64,000 bases of DNA from NCBI RefSeq assembly GCF_017591425.1, contig NW_024466599.1, forward strand, positions 73,884,501 through 73,948,500. Reading direction: 5' to 3'. Position numbers and translations under genes: made by a program. This stretch comes from Ochotona curzoniae. Lineage: Eukaryota; Chordata; Mammalia; Lagomorpha; Ochotonidae. The notes under the pieces were generated by a model. That model was given only the letters and a program-made list of their open reading frames with translations. It did no database searches and had not been told where the DNA came from. Shown one piece after another: positions 57,735-64,000 of this stretch (position 1 is its first letter; the number at the start of each line of letters is the position of its first letter).

Positions 57735-58440
57735 AATAGTGTTCTAGATGCCATTAAACTTTAACCTTGTGGGAAAAAATTACCCTTTCAGATTCTGGCA
57801 ACATCAAATTCTGATGAGGATGTGGAACAGCAGAGCTTTCACTCATTTTGGTAAGAATGCAAAGTAATGCCATCACTTAGAAAGATTGTCTGGAAATTTT
57901 TAGTATTTAAGTATTTTCCCAAATCAGTTAAGGTAAGTCCACACAAAATCTGCACACAAATGTTTATAAAAGCTTTATTCCTAACAGAACAAAATTCAAA
58001 ACAACCAAGTTGTCCCTCGGGTGATACATCTATAAATCATTTTACATGCATGCAACAACGTATTTATCCTTCAAATGCCAAACAAAATGAAGCGCGGAGT
58101 CAATTCCTGATAAGACATGAAGGAACTGAAACACAAATTGCTGAAAACAGCCGTCTGAAAATGCGACATACTGTTTGAGCGCAACTAGTAGAACTCCTTG
58201 AAAAGGCAGAAGTACAGTTAGTCGGAAGACCAGTCATTTCTAGGGGCGCAAGAGAAGTAAGGGCTATCCAGAGGGAGGTCGCAGTGGGTTTGTAGGACAG
58301 CAAAATAGTCTGTGCGATTCCGTATTGATAGACGTAGGCACTACGCATTGGTTAAAACACAAAGAGTTATACAACAAACACATAATCCGTTATGTGACCT
58401 ATGGACTTAAACCAATAGGAACATGTCAACATTGTTTCAT
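57735..58440 (+). mobile_element. Old L1M-type 3' end, plus strand
   Basis: Diverged L1 end: GATGAGGATGTGGAACAGCAG, TGGTAAGAATGCAAAGTAATG, ATTGTCTGGAAATTTTTAG, GTTTATAAAAGCTTTATTCC, GATGATACA-type GGTGATACATC, then GAACTCCTTGAAAAGGCAG, AAGTACAGTTAGTCGG and TTCTAGGGGCGCAAG blocks in order. No intact frame. It directly follows the younger L1 end at 57715. Confidence 0.72.
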
Positions 58441-60352
58441 CGCTTGCAACAAATGTTTTACACCCTCCAAAACATCCTAATAAGGTAAATGAAAGATTAC
58501 AGGTGAGGAAAATAAGTGGGAACTATTTCCTTTCTGTTCTTTTATAGTAGACCTAAATATTTTCGAAAAACTTCTAACCATTTTTTTAAAAAATAAGTCC
58601 AATAATTTTTGAGGTAAAAATGTACAGTTGAGTGGACATTTTTATTGCTATATTTTAAACAGTGCACCAACATTCCTCTCACCAAAGTTGCAAGGATTTG
58701 CGGGTAGGGCTCCTACACAAGTCACTACCGTGAGTTAGATTACTAACCTGAATAAATTGTAAGAAGTCTTTGTCATCTTCTTTGCGCAACTTCAGAAAAT
58801 GGTCAAATACAACCCAGCATTCCCAGGTACTCAGAATTTACCATGAATTTTGCAATTCTTTGTCCAAAAATAAAAATGAATAAATAAACTTGTGCTAACT
58901 TCCAAAGGGTGAGCATTTCAGTAGTCAAAATAAAATCCAAGGAAGCGAGGAAATTATTAAGGACACGTAGCTTAATTAATTATCAAAAATATAAATCCTG
59001 TAATTTGGAAGGGGAAATCTTTTATAAGTAGGGAATTATGGGAAGCTATTTGTAACTGGATAAATGTGTGTTCTCACCTTAATCAGCTGTGTAATAAATA
59101 CAGTTTAAAAATCAGGGATTATTGACATGACTTTGAGCAATTTAGAAACCTGTCCTTCCTGTATGAAGCAAAAAGCAAACCATTAGGAATTTAACAGTGG
59201 AAAGTCAACATCAGCAAATGACAGAATAAGGAATTTCAGTCTTCTATCCTTATATGAAGAGCAATGACTTGTCAGCAATACATACATCTCCCAGGGCAGC
59301 AGTGTGCGTCACAAAGATATTTCTGGATCACCTGTCCTCCTTGCAGAACAATAGGATGAGGAATCAGCCTCCTCCGACTTTGGGAGCACTGCCTCTGATG
59401 AGCTTGTTTCCTCTATACTAAATCACCGAGTAGCATGGTTTAGTCGGAAAAGAAAAAGCAGAACACTGAGAGAGCTGGGAACAGAGAGAAGAGATGAGTA
59501 TTGTTAGTACCAGCCTTGTGGCAGCAATCACTGTAGTTCCGTTGCCTACTCTGCAATGACTTTAACTGACATCTCCACTGAAGACTTCAATAGTTTCATG
59601 GTGACTTTACTCCCCAGAATTTTCACAACGGTGGCAGCTGCAGTGTTTGCAGTCATGGTCCAATGGCTAACAGATCCAACTGCTGAGAAGACTTTCAAAC
59701 TTCACAGTCTCCAGGCACCTGAGACTCTATAAAGTCTCTTCCCATTCCTGACAAGCGCTCCACCTTGTACTGATGCAGGTGTGCTGGCCACACCAATGTT
59801 CTTGTAACCACAGCTCTTGCCTGTAGCTATAGGAACATAAATTCCTCCAGTCCAGTCGTTCAGCTGCCCTCACACACTTGGCAGAACTCATTTTGCCAGC
59901 CATGAGCTGATTGCTACTACTGTATTGTGCATGATCTCAATCCAAACCACCACACATCCTCAACAGTCTGTTGCAGCCACCGTGTCCTTCATCACCAAGC
60001 AACAGCTTTTAAGCTAGGGATGTGCAGACCACTAGTTTGGGCCTTCTCCATTTACTTTATCACCCCTTGCTGTGGCTCTACGGGCACTGATGATCACATG
60101 GTGCCAATATCATTGGCCTAGAAGCCTGAAGTCAACAAGACACCGAATCCTCCCCAAATCTGTAGCTTATCTGAGTAAATCCATTCCATACGATCTGCAA
60201 CTGTTGACTATCTCAAATGTGCAGAAAACTTTGCACAGTTCACCAAAACTTTTACAATTATGACACAACCGATGGAATAATGAACTTCTGGCACTAAATC
60301 TCAACTTTACCAATTAAACAGTTCCAAATAGCTTTTTTTTAAATCAGCTCAT
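58441..60352. other. Unique DNA; unassigned GC-richer segment at 59500-60270
   Basis: 58441-59500 is AT-rich and featureless. 59500-60270 is more balanced in base composition, with CTGCAGTGTTTGCAGTCATGG and GTTGCAGCCACCGTGTCC, few open frames, and no repeat that I recognise. It might be an unnamed LTR, a processed pseudogene or unique sequence. Confidence 0.35.
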
Positions 60353-60669
60353 GGGCCCGGCGCGGTGGGCGCAAGTGGTTAAGGTCCTCGCCTTGCACGC
60401 CCGGGATCCGCCGGTTCTAATCCTGGCAGCCCCGCTTCCCTTCCAGCTCCCTGCCTGTGGCCCGGGAAAGCAGTCGAGGACGGCCCAAATCTTTGGGACC
60501 CTGCACCCGAGTGGGAGACCCGGAAGAGGCTCCTGGCTTCGGATTGGCATAGTATGGGCCGTTGCGCTCACTTGGGGAGTGAATCATGGGACGGAAGATC
60601 TTCCTCTCTGTCTCTCCTCTCTGTATATCCGCCTTTCCAATAAAAATAAAATAAATCTTAAAAAAAAAA
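60353..60669 (+). mobile_element. Young C-type SINE (subfamily A), plus strand
   Basis: Plus-strand copy: GGGCCCGGCGCGGTGGGCGC, AAGTGGTTAAGGTCCTCGCC, TTGCACGCCCGGGATCC, CCGGTTCTAATCCTGGCAG, CCGCTTCCCTTCCAGCTCCC, GGGAAAGCAGTCGAGGACGG, GGACGGAAGATCTTCCTC and an AATAAAAATAAAATAAATC tail. About 10 bp (CATATGGGCG) is missing between GGGATCC and CCGGTTC. I see no clear target duplication. Confidence 0.95.
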
Positions 60670-60692
60670 TAATTAGTGGATATAGTACAGAA

Positions 60693-60990
60693 TATTAAGT
60701 TGCCACTGGTCTCACCAGCATATCAGATGAAATTGCCTGTTCCAGTCCAAGACTCCACTTCCAATCCAACTTTCTCCCAATACACTTGGGGAAGCAGCAG
60801 AGAATTCCCCAAGTGTATTGGGCTCCTGCTCCCCATTCAGGAACTCTAGATGGGGTTCCTGTTACTCGGCTTCAGCCTGGCTCAACTCTGGCTGCTACAA
60901 ACATTTGGGGAGTGGATACGTAGGTGGGATATCTCTGTCTACCACCTATCTGTTTATCTATCTATAAATAACTCTGTCAAAATAGAAATG
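60693..60990 (+). mobile_element. Old C-type SINE with a perfect hairpin
   Basis: Contains GGTCTCACCAGCATATCAG, CTCCACTTCCAATCCAAC, a hairpin block (60776-60822), GCTCCTGCTCCCCATTCAG, GGTTCCTGTTACTCGGCTTC, GGGGAGTGGATACGTAGG, (CTAT)-rich TCTATCTATC and AAATAACTCTG. The hairpin replaces the normal GGCCTGGGAAAGCAG-type block. Confidence 0.82.
60776..60822. repeat. Perfect 16-bp inverted repeat in SINE
   Basis: CCCAATACACTTGGGG (60776-60791) and CCCCAAGTGTATTGGG (60807-60822) are exact reverse complements, separated by a 15-nt loop (AAGCAGCAGAGAATT). The right arm aligns with the normal SINE block; the left arm does not. Confidence 0.97.
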
Positions 60991-61024
60991 ACATCTGAAA
61001 ACAACCTCAAAGCGAAGAAAATAC

Positions 61025-61065
61025 TCAACATTCAGGACTTTAACCACTATGCTATCGCACTGGGA
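61025..61065 (-). mobile_element. Short C-SINE 5'-end fragment, minus strand
   Basis: CAACATTCAGGACTTTAACC then ACTATGCTATCGCACTGGG equals the reverse tRNA-like head of a C-SINE. The rest of the copy is missing. It lies directly next to the young SINE at 61081. Confidence 0.55.
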
Positions 61066-61080
61066 CCGGAATTAGTTTTT

Positions 61081-61398
61081 TTTTTTTTTTAAGATTTATT
61101 TTTATTGGAAAGGCGGATATACAGAGAGGAGAGACAGAGAGGAAGATCTTCTGTCCGATGATTCACTCCCCAAGTGAGCGCAACGGCTGATACTATGCCG
61201 GTCCGAAGCCAGGAGCCTCTTCTGGGTCTCTCACATGGGTGCAGGGTCCCAAAGCCTTGGGCCGTCCTCGACTGCTTTCCTGGACCACAGGCAGGGAACT
61301 GGATGGGAAGTGGGGCTGCCGGGATTAGAACCGGTGCCCATATGGGATCCTGGGCGTGCAAGGCGAGGATCCTAACCACTTGCACCACCGCGCTGGAC
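61081..61398 (-). mobile_element. C-type SINE (subfamily A-like), 15-bp target duplication
   Basis: Minus-strand copy: AAGATTTATTTTTATTGG, AAAGGCGGATATACAGAG, AAGATCTTCTGTCCGATG, CCAGGAGCCTCTTCTGGG, GGATGGGAAGTGGGGCTGCC, GAACCGGTGCCCATATGGG, GTGCAAGGCGAGGATCC and CACCACCGCGCTGGACC. Flanks CCGGAATTAGTTTTT at 61066-61080 and 61399-61413 are identical. It mixes features of both subfamilies. Confidence 0.93.
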
Positions 61399-61449
61399 CC
61401 GGAATTAGTTTTTATGGCAAAGAACAACAGTGAATTTATTTGACTGGGG

Positions 61450-61785
61450 GAAGGAGCAGGGATTGTGGTGTAGTGAATTAGGCTACTGTTTGGAATTCCT
61501 ATATTTAATATCAGAGTCCTATTCCAGTCCTAGTACCTCCAATTCTGATCTGGTGTTCTGCTAATGCGGACAGAGACGCAGCAGTTGATGATTCAAATAA
61601 TCGGGCCCTGCCAGCCACGTGGGAGACTTGGATGCAGTTTTGGCTCCTGGCTTCAGCCTGACCCAGTACTGGGATGTTTAAGGGGAATAAGTTAGTGCAT
61701 AGAAGATCTCTGAATATGTGTGGTTGTGGTGTTTTGTGTGTGTGTGTGTGTGAGAGAGAAGTTGATAAGAATAAATAATTACATT
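61450..61785 (+). mobile_element. Old C-type SINE, plus strand
   Basis: GGAGCAGGGATTGTGGTGTAG head, GAATTCCTATATTTAATATC, CTGATCTGGTGTTCTGC, GCGGACAGAGACGCAGCAG, ATCGGGCCCTGCCAGCC, GTGGGAGACTTGGATGC, TTGGCTCCTGGCTTCAGCC, then a (TG)n run (61736-61752) in place of the CT tail and AAGAATAAATAATTAC. Confidence 0.85.
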
Positions 61786-61842
61786 TAAGAAAAATGAGTA
61801 GAAAGTGCCCAATGGAGATGAGTACATTAGAAATGAGTACAT

Positions 61843-62135
61843 TAAGGCCTGACGGTGCCAACATTGCTTGTGCGTGTCAGTCTGTATTCTGGCTGTTCCA
61901 CTTGTTATCAACCTCCCTGCTAGTGGTCTTGGGGAATCAGTGGAATAGCTCCCAGCTGTTTGGGCTCCTGCCAATCACATGGAACATTCCGAGGCAGCTC
62001 CTCTGTCCTGGCTTCAGTCTGGCCTCCGCCTGACTGTTCAGTCAGTCATCTGGGGCATGAACAAGGAGATTGAAAATTTCGCTTCTCTGTATCTCTCTCT
62101 TTGTGTACAACTCTGAATTGCAACTCAATAGATCA
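61843..62135 (+). mobile_element. Old C-type SINE, plus strand
   Basis: AAGGCCTGACGGTGCCAAC head, ATTCTGGCTGTTCCACTTG, CTAGTGGTCTTGGGGAATC, GTTTGGGCTCCTGCCAATC, GGCAGCTCCTCTGTCCTGG, CATCTGGGGCATGAAC and a CTCTCTCTTTGTG run. A degenerate tail follows. Confidence 0.83.
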
Positions 62136-62163
62136 ATTTGAAAAAGCAATGTGTACACTAAGC

Positions 62164-62448
62164 TAGGCATTGCAGCACATTGGGTAAAGCTATGTGGGTC
62201 ATTCACATTGTAAATGTGAGTGTGGGTTAGGGTCCTGTCTGCTCTCAAACTCAGCTCCCTGCGAAATCAGCAGAAGATGACGCCAGTACTTGCAACCCTA
62301 TTACTTATGTGGGAAACCAGGATCAGTTTGCCACCTGATGGCTTCAACATGGCCCCACCCTAGCCTCTGTGGCTCTTGGTGGAGTGACCGAGAAATGGAA
62401 GTGCTTTTCTCTCTCTTTCTCTCTCTCTAATAAATCAGTCAGTCTTAA
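62164..62448 (+). mobile_element. Old C-type SINE, plus strand
   Basis: GCTAGGCATTGCAGCACATTG head, CTGCTCTCAAACTCAGCTCC, GCGAAATCAGCAGAAGATG, CTTATGTGGGAAACCAGG, CTCTGTGGCTCTTGGTGGAG, CTCTCTCTTTCTCTCTC and TAATAAATCAGTCAGTCTT. It begins about 28 bp after the previous copy. Confidence 0.83.
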
Positions 62449-62744
62449 AGGTAAGAAGTGTGTGCCTTATTTTTTGTGTTACGAAGGAGAAATGCAGCTT
62501 TTGATTTTTAGGTTGGCTACAATCTGAGAATTCACGAACACTTCCACTCGCACTTCTTTCACGGAGACACAATTTACGTCAGTGATAATGAATTACTTCG
62601 CGAGTGTTTCATCAGTGCAAACTGACTGACATGAAGGAAATACTGATCGTACCAGTCAACTGCGTTAGGAAGCTGTCCACCTCCTGCCTGGGTAACAGCA
62701 GCAAAATGTCCATTTCCTTACATTTATGAATTAAGGTGACACAT

Positions 62745-62779
<35 letters not shown>

Positions 62780-64000
62780 CTTATAAAACAGAAACTGAAA
62801 AGTGACCAACCCTTTCTGGTAGCTTTCCCTCATACGTGGAAGTCAACTGTCCCCACGGTACCATCTAAGAGCTGAGAGAGAGAACGGGAAATGAAGGGAA
62901 GCACAGTGACCGTCACTGGCTTGAGTCACAGGAGCCGGTCAACGCAACATTTCACTTTTATTCGTAGCTTTCTTCTGTGGTAGCCCTTTGGCCATCATCT
63001 CACAGGACAGCCATTCTGTATGAAAAAAAAATATTATAAACATACAGGCAAGTAAACATAAATTACATATTAGCATGTCATTTTGAATCATGGCCCTAAC
63101 AGTTTGAAAGCAGTATATGTATATGCTTTCAGAAGCAAATCTGAAACACAGTACAAGCAGGTCATCCGATTTCCTTTGGGAATTTTTAGTGATAAAACTA
63201 CAAGCTCTTCACCAGATCTCCTTGAAATAATGTTATAAAACCCAGCTTTCATCCTCGCCTGTAACTTTCTGGGTAACGGAGGTGCTTCTTTTGTCACATA
63301 TCAGAAACAATACACAAGGAAAAACGTGATGAGCCCAGCTGTCTAGTGATGTCATAGGAGGGAAGTTTGACCTTGTCACTCAGCTCCATCGTTATGCCAG
63401 TCTGGAAACTTTTCTACTAACACTGATAAAAGGTTTAACTGTCATCCTCTGGCCATCCCTAAAATTATCCGTATACGAACATATTATAAAAATAGATTAT
63501 TAACACGTAAAAGCACATTGAGGCACTTGAAATGCCAAATGATCAAACATCATAGCTCTGCAAAGCAGCTCTGTGTGTTCTGTTTCTCTATCATTAGATA
63601 GTTTTTGATCTTTTAAAAGAATTCCCAGATTTTTTAATGATTTCTTTTTAGCTAGAAGCATTTACATAATTGCATATAATTTTACTTATTGAAAAAATCA
63701 AATTGCTTTTTTATAGAGATGAGGAAATAGCTCAGATTCAATTATCGTGTACACATTTAATGAAAAGAAAAAAATGGTTGAGGAGCCCAGCTGCTCTAAA
63801 TCCCCCAGGTAAGGTACCAGGTAAGATTTTGTTTTGCTTTTTCTTCTATGTTTACACTTAGAATTTGCTCTTAGAATGTGTAGTTCAAAGAAGGAAGACA
63901 GGAGTCCAAGACAGCATTTAGGAGAAAACCGAGGCTTTATGATTCTAGCCATGATAGAGTAACAACCATTTGCAGTAGTTTCCCTCTACGAACACCTCTC
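62449..64000. other. Unique AT-rich DNA, no gene seen
   Basis: Contains the (CA)n(TA)n tract at 62744-62780. The rest shows no recognisable repeat or coding motif. Frames at 63088-63297 and 63698-63952 are short. Confidence 0.5.
62744..62780. repeat. (CA)n(TA)n microsatellite
   Basis: About 11 CA units followed by about 6 TA units. Confidence 0.95.

Noticed and set aside
1..64000. CRISPR arrays, operons, phage or bacterial defence systems
   Set aside because: The repeats, codon-poor composition and retroelements are those of a mammalian nuclear genome. Repeats here are SINEs, LINEs and microsatellites without regular spacers.

Overview
This window looks like nuclear DNA from a mammal of the rabbit order (Lagomorpha), more likely a pika (Ochotona) than a rabbit. 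It is AT-rich and gene-poor. It carries many copies of a tRNA-derived SINE of the lagomorph C-SINE (C-repeat) type, L1 LINEs whose 3' UTR resembles the lagomorph L1 tail, CA/TG microsatellites and older mammal-wide repeats. The youngest SINEs differ from the rabbit C-repeat I know in their 5' half and tail, which is why I lean to pika. That attribution is from memory, not a database search. There are no bacterial operons, CRISPR arrays, phage genes or rRNA genes.

I find no convincing protein-coding gene. The longer open frames (161, 164 and 173 codons, and many others) lie across SINEs, L1 or simple repeats. The best non-repeat candidate is a cysteine-rich open frame on the minus strand at 16465-16824, reported only as a possible exon. 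The window is therefore probably intergenic or deep intronic.

Layout. 1-10000: mostly unique AT-rich DNA with a SINE at 1056, a young SINE nested in an old one at 4843-5497, an old SINE at 7226, and an ancient CR1/L3-like fragment near 9040-9180. 10022-15035: an L1 insertion that keeps both ends and a probable target-site duplication. It has two tandem 5'-UTR monomers, decayed ORF1 and ORF2, a large deletion after the reverse-transcriptase core, and a nested SINE. 15375-28000: scattered SINEs, a TTTC/polypyrimidine tract at 20804-20974, and long unique stretches. 28900-44800: SINEs of several ages, CA/TG/AAGG microsatellites and an L1 3' end at 40231. 44840-45857: an older LTR-like segment followed by a clean solo LTR with TG...CA ends and a 6-bp target duplication. 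46985-47430: an ancient L1M 3' end in antisense. 49400-53350: SINEs. 56945-58440: a lagomorph L1 3' end with a nested SINE and polypurine tract, then an older L1M 3' end. 60353-62448: a pile-up of seven SINE copies or fragments, one carrying a perfect 16-bp-arm hairpin.

There is no set of genes here acting together. The story is retrotransposition: L1 is the known source of enzymes for SINE mobilisation, and several SINEs have A-rich tails and direct repeats as that mechanism predicts. I did not find an undescribed biological system. The most informative items are the L1 5'-UTR monomers, the solo LTR, the hairpin probably made by template switching, the co-existing SINE subfamilies, and the unassigned cysteine-rich frame.
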